Shown one piece after another: positions 33,956 through 46,396 of a stretch of 64,000 nucleotides of DNA (position 1 is its first letter; every line of letters starts with the position of its first letter). Source of the DNA: Vicia villosa (lineage: Eukaryota > Streptophyta > Magnoliopsida > Fabales > Fabaceae); NCBI RefSeq assembly GCF_029867415.1, contig NC_081184.1, positions 71,608,116-71,672,115 on the forward strand. The letters run 5' to 3'. The notes beneath the pieces were generated by a model. That model searched no databases and had not been told where the DNA came from. It saw nothing but the letters and a program-made list of their open reading frames with translations. The translations under genes and the position numbers were made by a program.

Positions 33956-35411
33956 TAGCTGGGTAACCCATAAAATATCCATTGATTGTTTAGGCATCCA
34001 ATTTTTTTTCATGTTGTATATCCTTATTTTTATTTGACATCCCCAAATATGCATGTGCCTTAAACTAGGTTCCTTTATGTCCACAATCTAGAAGAGCCTT
34101 TTAAACTCCCTTACTAAGAATCATAATTTAAAAAAATATATATGGTAATTTTTTAAAGGCACATCCACAAAAATTTAGGTAACTATGAAATACTTAACAT
34201 GCTCCTAACCATTTCTATTAAGGTGCAATTTTTCCTCTCAGAAACATTATTTTGTTGCGGCGTAACTTGTATTGTATATTGAGCATAAATATCACGTCGT
34301 TCAAGAAACTTAGAAAATGGGTTAGGATGTTGTCCAAAATTAACATATCTACCGTAATAGTTATTACCTCTATCTTATCTTACAATTTTGTAAACTTTTT
34401 ATCTAATTACATTTTAACTTTATTGATGAGAATCTCTAAGACATCAACTGCTTGAGATTTCTCATGTAGCAAATAGACAGAACCAAGATAAAAAATATCA
34501 ATAAAGGTAATGAAGTAATTTTCTTTATTAACATTAAAAATTACACATATGTTGGTGCGTATAATTTCAAGAAGCTAAGTATTCTATGTGGCTAATTTCT
34601 TTATGTGTTGTTTTAGTACACTCCACACATACATTCAGATTGGTAAAATTAAAATTTGGAAAAAATTTCAACTAAAATCTTCATTCTATTGCCCATATTG
34701 ACAAACTTTCATTTTGGTTTATGGTTTAAATCCTAATGAATTCTTGCATCATATTAGAAACAAGAGTTATGCAATCATAATCAATCTACCAAGAATTGTG
34801 TGAAACTTAAACTTAATTAAAAACATACATAAGTATTAAACATATCTTTCTTTTTGAATCACAAATATAACATTTCTTAATTTTTAATGTTCCTTTTCCT
34901 TTTCCATATTTTTTTTCAAAATTTCTTTCTAGCTTCTTGATGATTCACTAGATGGATATAATGATTTTCTTAATTCTTAATTCAGTTGTCCTCTTGAACC
35001 AACTTACTTTACAATTCATGCACATTCCATTTTATGATATTATAGCTCATTTGAAAAATCTTGTATCGAGACGATAATGAATTCAAAATGAATTGCACAA
35101 GAATTTTTCTATCAAATTCTATTCACATCAACTTTAAGTCTTATTGTAATCCTATTCATTTCATCAATATGGTCATGCATAGTACGAGAACCATAAAATT
35201 TCAAGGTGATTAAAGTACTCACTAATATCCTTGTGAGAGACTTTTTAATAATATGAGTGTGTTCTCCCATAAAGTACGTAAATTCTTTATTGTACAAGGA
35301 TACTGGGACAAATACTTTAATTAACACATGCAAGCAAGATAATGTGAGTGTGTTCTCCCATAAAGTACGTAAATTATATAATGTGAGTGTCTTCTTTGAA
35401 AGATTCATCAA
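33956..35411 (-). pseudogene. Degenerate Ty1/copia gag and integrase
   Basis: From right to left on the minus strand, 35112-35250 shows the Gag pattern GSRTMHDHIDEMNRI and 34950-35100 shows FLVQFILNSL and WNVHEL. 34350-34520 resembles the integrase stretch before YTPQQNNVSERKNCTLIEM (about 34190-34260). 33960-34100 shows KKLDA, stop, TINGYFMGYP, the integrase C terminus. Stops and frameshifts are frequent. A GAGTGTGTTCTCCCATAAAG block is duplicated at about 35250 and 35345. It may be the upstream part of the gene whose RT fragment is at 16236-16358. Confidence 0.7.
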
Positions 35412-35779
35412 TACACAATAATTAAATATAATGATGCTATTGATTTAATATTTATTTGGTATGACATATGCACCAATAACATATTTATTATCTTTGGATA
35501 TATAAATAAAACTAATAGCGTGCATACATTGGCAATATTCATGTTCATTAGTTACAACAATAATTAATCAACCATTAGACGATCCAAAAAATATCTTATA
35601 ACAATAAACTCTCAGTTAATCCAAAATTAGTCAAAAATTTTAGTATCCATGTTTATGAGAATTGAAATAAATTCCATGTTTAAAATTAAATAAGCTTACA
35701 TGTTTGACCATTTTTTGGTGATTAACAAATTTTCATAATATTAATTTATATAATTATAGACAAAACACATAATTGTCCT

Positions 35780-36761
<982 letters not shown>

Positions 36762-38559
36762 GACAATCTCTCAATGCACCCCATAGATCTCTTACACACC
36801 ACGCGAAATTCCAAATATGCCCTCTGATTCCGTAGATGCACTTCCGAAAACACTTCATTTTTTAAAAAAGTTGATTCTTTCTATAGGTACATCTACGAAA
36901 GTATAATAAACTAGTGTATATAGGAAAAAAAATACAAATAAATTCAGTTCAGGGATTGCTCCATAGGTGCATCTACGGAATGGCTTAGCGCCACATTATT
37001 CCGTAGATGCATCTACAAAAGTATCTGATATAGTTTGAACCAGCTTGATCACTCCCCCATTGTTACTTTTCTTCAACTCTCCATATTCCACACCCTAAAA
37101 ACCCTACATCATCAATACCTTATTTCACTCCAAAACTCAAACTTTTTGGTGCAACAAATCCAAGGGAGCAAGGGAAGTCTGAATTTCAAGTAAATATTCA
37201 TCTTCAACCACTGCATTGTTCACATTATGCATCAATTTTTTGTGAAAAAAGTTACGCTGCTTCCGTAGATTCATCTACGGAACATGTTGAAGATGAACAC
37301 TTCTGTAGGTGCATCTACGGAACAATGTTTGTGTTATTTTTTTCCGACAATGTTGTAATTTTGTGTTATTTTGGCAATTGTTTGCAAATAGGTATGGTGC
37401 ACCCCGATAATACTTCAAGAGAATTAGCTCCTTTAGTCGATGTCTCTACGTATGTTGATGGGGTAGTCGCAACCGCGGTAGATGTCGGCGGTGACTTTAA
37501 TAGCAAGCAAGACATTGATGATCGTGAAAGCATGCTAACATAGATTCGTAGGAATGCAACTGACCTTGGTTTTGGTGTGGTAATAGGAAGATCGGATTAT
37601 GGTACGGAAAGAAGAAACCCTTTTGTAACAATGTTATGCGAAAGAAGCGAGAAATACCATCCTCCTCTAAAGAATTCTAAAAGAGACGACACGAGTACTA
37701 GAAAATGCGAGTGTCCATTTAAAATTCGTCGTTACATGTTGGCTAGCAAGAAGTGGAGATTCTCTGTTATTTGTGGTTTGCATAACCATGATTTGTGCAT
37801 AAAATTACAAGGACATCCTAGTGTATGTCGGCTCAATCCGGAAGAGAAGACATGTATTAAAGACATGTCCTTGAATCTTGTCCTACCGAAAAATATACTT
37901 GCCACATTGAAAAGAAAGGAACCCGACAACATATCGAATATAAGGCAAGGGTATAATCAGTGGTACTGCAATAATAAGGCAAGTAAGGGAGATAGGAGTG
38001 AGATGCAACATCTGCTGAAAATCTTGGATGATAACAAATACGTGTCGCGGTACAGAAATTGCGATGACGAGGTTACTGTCCGAGATATTTTTTGGACTTA
38101 TCCGGATTCGATAAAGTTGTTCAACACTTTCCCGACAGTGCTTCTATAAAGTTGGGGTATATAGGGTTGTATTACACACAAACGTTGATGGGATGAAGTG
38201 GAAAATAACATTGATGCCATTCAAATGATATATGGATCAGATGATATAGTTTTGACTGTTGTAATTTCTTAGATTTCTAGTTCTTAGGTTTCTTAATTTT
38301 TTGTTGGAAATTTCGATGTAATGCCGATTTTAATCAATGAATGGATCTTTTATGGTTACACATGTTGTTGTTCTGGTATTCTGAGATTGAGTTCATTCCG
38401 TAGATGCATCTACGGAAACTTCCGTATGTACACCTACGTAACAAAACAACATTAAACAAAAAAAAGAGTGTTTTCGGAGATGCATCTACATAAACTGAAG
38501 AACATTTTTGCCAATTCGATGGTGCGTGAGAGATAAATGGGGTGGGATGAGAAATTTTC
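36762..38559 (+). mobile_element. Truncated MULE (Mutator-like) DNA transposon
   Basis: The ends are inverted relatives: the left reads CTCTCAATGCACCCCATAG and the right, reversed, CTCATCCCACCCCATTT, continuing with ATCTCT(T/C)AC(A/G)CACCA. Imperfect flanking duplications ATATTTTA (36754-36761) and ATATTTAA (38560-38567) fit the 8-11 bp of MULEs. A palindromic motif, CCGTAGATGCATCTACGG and variants, recurs near both ends (36830, 36960, 37000, 37262, 37305, 38398, 38475). The interior holds the N-terminal part of a FAR1-type transposase. At 1.8 kb it lacks the catalytic core. Confidence 0.72.
37394..38149 (+). pseudogene. FAR1/MULE transposase, N-terminal part with a stop
   Basis: MVHPDNTSRELAPLVDV opens the frame. 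A TAG at 37541-37543 stands where relatives have Trp (LTWVRNEA-type). The same frame then continues to 38149. The FAR1-type zinc-binding DNA-binding region is visible: RKCECPFKIRRYMLASKKW and CGLHNHDLC. Then follow LPKNILATLKRKEPDNISN and KYVSRYRNCDDEVTVRDIFW, the segment ahead of the MULE transposase domain. It ends at FNTFPTVLL, just before the catalytic core would begin. The codon phase across the stop is intact, so only one point change breaks this part. Confidence 0.78.
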
Positions 38560-39459
38560 ATATTTAATTAGTTTGAAAAAAACTTATGCCAAATTTTTAG
38601 TGACTGAATTTTTCTTTTACACAATGTAATTAATGAAAAAAGTAAAAGGAAAACTTTTAATATTATAAAAATTATATAACGTGCCTTGGCTTCTCGGCAC
38701 ATTACTAGGGCCTATCTCCTTTAAAACCAGAGCCCATAAAAAATTATATAACCTGCCAAGTATAATTGACGGGTGTTGTAAAGTTCTCGTTAAACATGAC
38801 CACCTTGAAATGGTCCAAATCTCACTTGTTCATTATCCTTACATTTTCTATTCAGGACCACTTTATATTGATTATTAATTCAAATTCCCACCCTTTCTTC
38901 CTTCTCATTTGATGATTGGATTAATGACCAAAGTTATCTATCCTATAAAATAATGTTACGAAACCCAAAAAAAACAACAATATAAATCATTTTTATAGAC
39001 GAATGATATACTCAATTTGTTCCTTTTAACAATAGTCCCATACGTATTTTCATCATTTTTATGTTCAGCAAACTACCATCCAAATTCAAGACAATAACAG
39101 ATGCTAACTGATCCAGATAAGAACTTGGATGATCATTTTTTCTCTCAATTCTCAACCCAAATGGATTGGCTTGGTTGCACCAAACTCAGCTTGTATTGGG
39201 CCAATCCTCTAAAATAACAAGTCTACATGAAGAGAGGTGAATTGGTAAGAAGAAAAAAAAACCTAGTATTATATAATAAATCACAAAAAATTGGTCAATC
39301 TTTATCGTTAAATTAACCAGTTTAATCAATTTAATTACAAAAACAGTCTAATAATACAATTTAATTAAATCTACAAATTTTATCTCACTAACAGAAAATT
39401 GATATTGTTAAGTTGAGCCTTATAACCAGAATTCAAACTTTTGTTACCATGATTATATG
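38560..39459. other. Intergenic, no gene recognised
   Basis: AT-rich sequence with no long frame. I see no TE ends or RNA gene in it. Confidence 0.4.
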
Positions 39460-39470
39460 TGTAAGTTGTT

Positions 39471-41438
39471 TTTTTTTTTATAATCAAAATTGAATTAAAA
39501 GAGCACTAGGAGTGCTTAATTCAAATACAAAGAGAGAAAAAATCGGTTGGGATAGAACCCACAACCCCAAAACAAAACAACCCAACCAACAATCACAATA
39601 AAAAAAGTCTCGGGTCTAGGAACCAAACCTCCCAGGACCTATTACAATGGCTCCTAAAGAACACACTAAACCAATCTCAAGATAAGAATTTCATAAGAAT
39701 AGGGGTGTGCTTGGTTGGTTATTTTCCAAAACCAAACCATAACCATTTTAAAACCATTTAAATGGTTTGGATTTATAACCATAACCACATTTTAACCAAA
39801 ATTGGTTATAAAACCGGTTATAAATTTGGTTATGATTATATAACCGGTTTTTTAAAAAAATCTAGTTTTGAATATTATTTTTTCCGAAAATATTTTTTTT
39901 CAAAAAAAAAATTAATATTTTGAGAATTAAAATATTTGGATTTGGATAATAACCGGATTATAACCGAATCCAAAATAATTTAACCGGTAAATAACCATTT
40001 AATTATATCCGGATTATATGAATGGATAACCAAACCATTAATAACTTAATCGGTTAATAACCATTCAATTATATCCGGATATTTAAAAGTGGTTTTGGTT
40101 TGGTTATGGATTTGGACATCAAAACCGGATATTTTGCACACCCCTACATAAGAATTAACCCATCAAAAGAAGACACATCCAACTCATTGAAAATAATATC
40201 ATTCCTACAATTCCACATAATCCAACAAAAAACTAAACCGAAGAACCACCTCAAATCAACACCACTCACCTAACCAAAATTCTCCTCCTACCAACAAAGA
40301 CGGCCCAATATCGAATTAACCACATAATCATCAACCAATCTTATCCAAAAAAGCAATTTCCTCCACCATAAATTAGTAAAAGGACACGCAAAAAAGAGGT
40401 GGTTTAAATATTCCTCAATATTAAGACATAAAGGGCAACGCGAATCATTTGAATTAGTCAAAATGCCATGTTTTGATAATTCAACCTTTGTTGGGAGCCT
40501 ATTCCAAATTAATCTCCAACCAAACACAAAAATTCTACTAGGAACTTTGGTCTTCCAAAGACTAGAAAAACTCAATCCAAAAAATGTTCCAAGGAAGACA
40601 ACGAAACAACACTCAAAGATTAAAAAAATTATAAGCGTTACTAACCGAAAAACCGGAAACATGACGCCACCACTTGAAACCATCATTTTCCAATCTATTG
40701 GGATGCACTGTAGTGAGAAGAATACAAAGATCATCAAGTTGTATCGCAGCTGCCCGGTTCAAAGGCCTAATCAATAATGGCATATGCCACTTTCAATTAT
40801 CCCCATTCCAATAACCCATATCCGCCACCTTGCAATGAAAATCGTCGACCAAAAGGAACAAGTCCGAAAACATAGTGCAAAGCGGATTGTTACACAACCA
40901 ACAATCTAACCAAAAGTGTAGGAAGGAACCCGATCCAAGCTTTAAAGAAATAGATGAAGTGAACCAATTTGTCGAAGTGGTTGAAGTATCCGCGCCTATC
41001 GAACAAAGATCCCTCCACCAAAGAGAAGCTTTACATCTTGAGTGAAAGGATGGAGCAATGAGCATTGCTCTCTTTATATTGTCGTACCTACAAGAAAGAA
41101 AGTTAGTCCAAAAAAATTCCCTCCATTCAAGATTTGCCATTTCCATTTACAAAGGAGAGAAAGATTGAATCTTCCACAATGCTTCATCCCTAACCTACCA
41201 TCTTTTTTTATACGGTACACTTTGTCCCAACTAATCCAACACACCTTTTTCCTTCCCCCCTCGCCCCCCAAAGAAAAGATCATTGAATGGATATGATCTC
41301 CTTTATAATAGCCTTAGGAGCCTTGTAAAAGGAGAAAAGGAAAATTGGAATACTAGATAAAACTGAATTCAAAAGCATCACCCTCCCCCCTATCGACAAA
41401 TGTTTGTGATGTCAACCACCTAATCTTCTTCTAAAATA
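39471..41438 (-). mobile_element. 5'-truncated LINE, copy in duplication unit 1
   Basis: The flanking 11-bp duplications TGTAAGTTGTT (39460-39470 and 41439-41449) and the poly(T) at 39471-39479 (poly(A) on the minus strand) mark a retrotransposed LINE. The minus strand carries the end of reverse transcriptase (LSIGGRVMLLNSVLSSIPI, FLWGGEGGRKKVCWISWDKV) and the zf-RVT domain (FSSLWKTKVPSRIFVFGWRL, CPLCLNIEEYLNHLFFACPF). Stops and frameshifts break it; open pieces are 41074-41283, 40793-41146 and 40288-40737. The 5' end lies inside RT, the usual truncation. A hAT MITE sits in its 3' part. Confidence 0.85.
39700..40146. mobile_element. hAT-type MITE, unit 1
   Basis: 447 bp with terminal inverted repeats TAGGGGTGTGC and GCACACCCCTA and an 8-bp target duplication CATAAGAA (39692-39699 and 40147-40154). 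The interior is rich in AACCGGTTATAA-type palindromes and has no coding capacity. TIR and duplication length fit hAT. It is inserted in the 3' part of the LINE. Confidence 0.88.
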
Positions 41439-42008
41439 TGTAAGTTGTTAATAATTATTACCACTTTATTTATATGTAAAAAAATTAAGTTAACGTTTTT
41501 ACTGATTCTAATTTAACTCATCAGAACGATATTAAAATATGATTACAATTTCTAAAGTACGAAAAGAGAAACATATTCAAGCTCTTTAAAAAAGAATACA
41601 TTTTAATATTTTATTGTTTTATCTTAAAATTTACTCACATGTTAGTTATCAATACTAAATCCATTATTTTAGAATGAAAGAAATAGAACAAATAAATTTT
41701 CCTATTAGTTAAACAGTAAGAATTTAGAATTTTTTGAAATAATCTTTAATTTAAATATATTAATAATTAATAATACAATACATCGTAAAATATAATACTA
41801 AGATTTTAAAAAAATACAATACATTTAAGTTTAATAATAAACAATAAAAATAATAATATTGTTCATATCTCATCTATTAGACCGAGTTATCAAGACTGAG
41901 TCGGATTGTAACTTAAGTTCAATAGAATATGTTTTGAATTGTAGCTCGTTTAACGAAACATGGTCTAACTAAGACAACTGATAAGTCGGATTGATTATGT
42001 GGGTCCAA

Positions 42009-42011
<3 letters not shown>

Positions 42012-42053
<42 letters not shown>
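42012..42053. repeat. (TA)n microsatellite, unit 1
   Basis: About 42 bp of TA. The copy in unit 2 is about 80 bp and contains an interruption, showing expansion or contraction after the duplication. Confidence 0.9.
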
Positions 42054-42057
<4 letters not shown>

Positions 42058-42260
42058 TGAATTAAATATTAGGAATAACACATTTATGGTTGAATTAGAG
42101 CACTCTGGGTTAGGATGTCGCGATCAAGTCAGATTGCCAATTACCATTAAGAAATGACACTGGTTATGGACAATTATTTTAAATGGTTTTTGATGGGCCT
42201 TAAATACAAAATGAATTAGAATTAATATATAAAGAGATTATCACAAATGACCCAAGAGCA

Positions 42261-42440
42261 ATTGAATGAGATGATAGGGGTCTCTTCCAACTTAACCATA
42301 GATCCTGGGTTTGATCCCTATCCTGAGAACGCAATAGTATTAAATCTCTTAGGGAGAGTTTAACCGCCTATATGATCCTACACAGCTCGAAGGATTAGTC
42401 TCTGTAGTTGCTCGTAGAAATACCCCGATTTATACCAAAA
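42261..42440 (+). mobile_element. tRNA-derived SINE, unit 1
   Basis: 180 bp flanked by AAGAGCA (42254-42260 and 42441-42447). GGGTTTGATCCC near 42310 is a polymerase III B-box-like sequence. The 3' end, CCCCGATTTATACC followed by A residues, resembles legume Au-type SINE tails. The A box is not clear. Confidence 0.6.
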
Positions 42441-42444
42441 AAGA

Positions 42445-43400
42445 GCATCTAATAGAGACTTTATTATTTATTGGTAAAATTATCACTAGTGTATTCAAAT
42501 CGTTTCAATGTGATATTGTCAATGATAGATGATTTTATCATCTAGTGTCTAGAATTATTGTTGAGTATAGTGTCAATAAATCAGTTTTGTGAGTGATGCT
42601 TCATTTACATTTGTGCTCATTCCTAGTAACTTGTTCATATATTTGTGTGATTGAGAATTTGATATGAAAGAGGTGCTTAAATTGCAATATGTCTTTACTC
42701 TATGTGAAATATATTTGTTGTAGATCCAGACATCTTGTTCGAAACGCCATGAATGAAATTAACATTATGTTACATGATATGTTTGGTAAATTGTTGAAGA
42801 GCACAGATTTTAAGTACAAAATATGATTCACTATCGCCAACAATACCATTGAGAAATCACACTCACTACGGACAATCATTTTAAATGGTCTTCGATGGGC
42901 TTCAGTACGAAATGAATTAGAACTAATATATAAAGAGATTATCACAAAGGGAAAAATGATAAACAACTCTTAAAGCATCTGACAGAGACTTTACTGTTCG
43001 TTGGTAAAGTTATCACTAGTGCATTCCGATTGTTTCAATGTGATATTATACATGATAGATTAGTTTATCATCTAGTCTCTTGAACTATTATTGAGTTTAG
43101 TGTCAATAAATCAGTTTTATGAGTGATGCTTCGTTTACATTTGTGCCCATTCCTAGTAACTTGTTCATATATTTGCGTGATTGAGTATTTTATATCAAAA
43201 AGGCGCTTAAATTGCAATATGTCTTTACTCTATTTGAAAGATATTTGTTGTAGATCCAAACAGCTTGTTTGAAACTCCATGTACAAAATATAACCTTATG
43301 ATACAATGTAGATTTCGTAATTTGTTGAAGAACATAGATTTGAAGTACATAATATTATTGTTCCAAGTCAGAAAGGTTATAATATGGGGTGGAGCTTCTG
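42445..43400. repeat. Pair of diverged 530-bp direct repeats, unit 1
   Basis: GCATCTAATAGAGACTTTA at 42445 recurs as GCATCTGACAGAGACTTTA at 42975. The similarity continues through TTATCACTAGTG, CTTGTTCATATATTTG and GCAATATGTCTTTACTCTAT. A further related block (TACGAAATGAATTAGAACTA followed by ATATATAAAGAGATTATCAC) precedes each. I do not recognise the family. No coding frame is shared. Confidence 0.7.
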
Positions 43401-43430
43401 AGATTTATCGCCTTTGCACGCCTCGTGCTT

Positions 43431-45348
43431 GATCCAAATACAAAGAGAGAAAAAATCGGTTGGGATAGAACCCACAACCCCAAAACAAAACAACCCAACC
43501 AACAATCACAATAAAAAAAGTCTCGGGTCTAGGAACCAATCCTCCCAGGACCTATTACAATGGCTCCTAAAGAACACACTAAACCAATCTCAAGATAAGG
43601 ATTTCATAAGAATAGGGGTGTGCATGGTTGGTTATTTTCCAAAACCAAACCATAACCATTTTAAAACCATTTAAATGGTTTAGATTTATAACCATAACCA
43701 CATTTTAACCAAAATTGGTTATAAAACCGGTTATAAATTTGGTTATGATTATATAACCGGTTTTTTTAAAAAATCTAGTTTTGAATATTATTTTTTCCGA
43801 AAATATTTTTTTTCAAAAAAAATTAATATTTTGAGAATTAAAATATTTGGATTTGGATAATAACCGGATTATAACTGAATCCAAAATAATTTAACCGGTA
43901 AATAACCATTTAATTATATCCGGATTATATGAATGGATAACCAAACTATTAATAACTTAATCGGTTAATAACCATTCAATTATATCCGGATATTTAAAAG
44001 TGGTTTTGGTTTGGTTATGGATTTGGACATCAAAACCGGATATTTTGCACACCCCTACATAAGAATTAACCCATCAAAAGAAGACACATCCAACTCATTG
44101 AAAATAATATCATTCCTACAATTCCACATAATCCAACAAAAAACTAAACTGAAGAACCACCTCAAATCAACACCACTCACCTAACCAAAATGCTCCTCCT
44201 ACCAACAAAGACGGCCCAATATCGAATTAACCATATAATCATCAACCAATCTTATCCAAAAAAGCAATTTCCTCCACCATAAATTAGTAAAAGGACACGC
44301 AAAAAGGAGGTGGTTTAAATCTTCCTCAATATTAAGACATAAAGGGCAACGCGAATCATTTGAGTTAGTCAAAATGCCACGTTTTGATAATTCAACCTTT
44401 GTTGGGAGCCTATTCCAAATTAATCTCCAACCAAAAACAAAAATTCTACTAGGAACTTTGGTCTTCCAAAGACTAGAAAAACCCAATCTAAAAAATGTTC
44501 CAAGGAAGACAACAAAACAACACTCAAAGATTAAAAAAATTTTAAGCGTTACTAACCGAAAAACCGGAAACATGACGCCACCACTTGAAACCATCATTTT
44601 CCAATCTATTGGGATGCACTGTAGTGAGAAGAATACAAAGATCATCAAGTTGTATCGCAGCTGCCCGGTTCAAAGGCCTAATCAAAAATGGCATATGCCA
44701 CTTTCAATTATCCCCATTCCAATAACCCATATCCGCCACCTTGCAATGAGAATCGTCGACCAAAAGGAACAAGTCCGAAAACATGGTGCAAAGCGGATTG
44801 TTACACAACCAACAATCTAACCAAAAGTGTAGGAAGGAACCCGATCCAAGCTTTAAAGAAATAGATGAAGTGAACCAATTTGTCGAAGTGGTTGAAGTAT
44901 CCGCGCCTATCGAACAAAGATCCCTCCACCAGTGAGAAGCTTTACATCTTGAGTGAAAGGATGGAGCAATGAGCATTGCTCTCTTTATATTGTCGTACCT
45001 ACAAGAAAGAAAGTTAGTCCAAAAAAATTCCCTCCATTCAAGATTTGCCATTTCCATTTACAAAGGAGAGCAAGATTGAATCTTCCACAGTGCTTCATCC
45101 CTAACCTACCATCTTTTTTTAGACGGTACACTTTGTCCCAACTAATCCAACACACCTTCTTCCTTCCCCCCTCGCCCCCCAAAGAAAAGATCATTGAATG
45201 GATATAATCTCCTTTATAATAGCCTTAGGAGCCTTGTAAAAGGAGAAAAGGAAAATTGGAATACTAGATAAAACTGAATTCAAAGCATCACCCTCCCCCC
45301 TATCGACAAATGTTTGTGATGTCAACCACCTAATCTTCTTCTAAAGTA
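43431..45348 (-). mobile_element. 5'-truncated LINE, copy in duplication unit 2
   Basis: The same LINE as in unit 1, but lacking its poly(A) end and left target duplication because the breakpoint lies inside its 3' end. The right duplication TGTAAGTTGTT is at 45349-45359. Open pieces on the minus strand are 44985-45194, 44704-45057 and 44199-44648 (zf-RVT, CPLCLNIEEDLNHLLFACPF). It came by DNA duplication, not by a second retrotransposition. Confidence 0.85.
43613..44057. mobile_element. hAT-type MITE, unit 2
   Basis: 445 bp with the same TAGGGGTGTGCA ends and the same CATAAGAA duplication (43605-43612 and 44058-44065). Identical flanks show it was carried along in the duplication. Confidence 0.88.
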
Positions 45349-45919
45349 TGTAAGTTGTTAATAATTATTACCACTTTATTTATATGTAAAAAAATTAAGC
45401 TAACGTTTTTACTGATTCTGATTTAACTCATCAGAACGATATTAAAATATGATTACAATTTCTAAAGTACGAAAAGAGAAACATATTCAAGCTCTTTAAA
45501 AAAGAATACATTTTAATATTTTATTGCTTTATCTTAAAATTTACTCACATGTTAGTTATCAATACTAAATCCATTATTTTAGAATGAAAGAAATAGAACA
45601 AATAAATTTTCCTATTAGTTAAACAGTAAGAATTCAGAATTTTTTGAGATAATCTTTAATTTAAATATATTAATAATTAATAATACAATACATCGTAAAA
45701 TATAATACTAAGATTTTAAAATAATACAATACATTTAAGTTTAATAATAAACAATAAAAATAATAATATTGTTCATATCTCATCTATTAGACCGAGTTAT
45801 CAAGACTGAGTCGGATTGTAACTTAAGTTCAATAGAATATGTTTCGAATTGTAGCTCGTTTAACGAAACATGGTCTAACTAAGACAACTGATAAGTCGGA
45901 TTGATTATGTGGGTCCAAA

Positions 45920-45922
<3 letters not shown>

Positions 45923-45987
<65 letters not shown>

Positions 45988-46002
45988 ATATATATATATA
46001 TA
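45923..46002. repeat. (TA)n microsatellite, unit 2
   Basis: About 80 bp of TA with one GTG interruption near 45984. The open frame of repeated Tyr-Ile that crosses it is an artefact. Confidence 0.92.
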
Positions 46003-46210
46003 ATATTTGAATTAAATATTAGGGATAACACATTTATGGTTGAATTAGAGCACTCTGGGTTAGGATGTCGCGATCAAGTCAGATTGCCAATTACCATTAA
46101 GAAATTACACTGGTTATGGACAATTATTTTAAATGGTTTTTGATGGGCCTTAAATACAAAATGAATTAGAATTAATATATAAAGAGATTATCACAAATGA
46201 CCCAAGAGCA

Positions 46211-46392
46211 ATTGAATGAGATGATAGGGGTCTCTTCCAACTTAACCATAGATCCTGGGTTTGATTCCCTATCCTGAGAACGCAATAGTAATAAATCTCT
46301 TAGGGGGAGTTTAGCCGCCTATATGATCCTACACAGCTCAAAGGACTAGTCTCTGTAGTTTCTCGTAGAAATACCCCGATTTATACCCAAAA
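46211..46392 (+). mobile_element. tRNA-derived SINE, unit 2
   Basis: Copy of the SINE in unit 1, flanked by AAGAGCA at 46204-46210 and 46393-46399. It carries a one-base change in the B-box region (GGGTTTGATTCCC) and a slightly longer A tail. Confidence 0.6.
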
Positions 46393-46396
46393 AAGA

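Larger units (their letters stand above)
39512..43424. repeat. Tandem segmental duplication, unit 1 (3.9 kb)
   Basis: The whole segment is repeated directly at 43425-47352. The breakpoints share GTGCTT: at 39512 (GTGCTTAAT), at the junction 43425 (GTGCTTGAT) and at the far end 47353 (GTGCTTGAG). The unit contains most of a LINE, a hAT MITE, a (TA)n tract, a SINE and a pair of 530-bp repeats, all in the same order. The two units differ by about one to two bases per hundred by eye. Confidence 0.92.

Noticed and set aside
40463..40777. Plus-strand frames over the LINE (also 44374-44820, 41042-41296, 44953-45207)
   Set aside because: They are antisense to LINE coding sequence with clear RT and zf-RVT motifs.
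45901..46143. Open frame of repeated Tyr-Ile, also at 60640-60894
   Set aside because: It is the translation of TA microsatellites.
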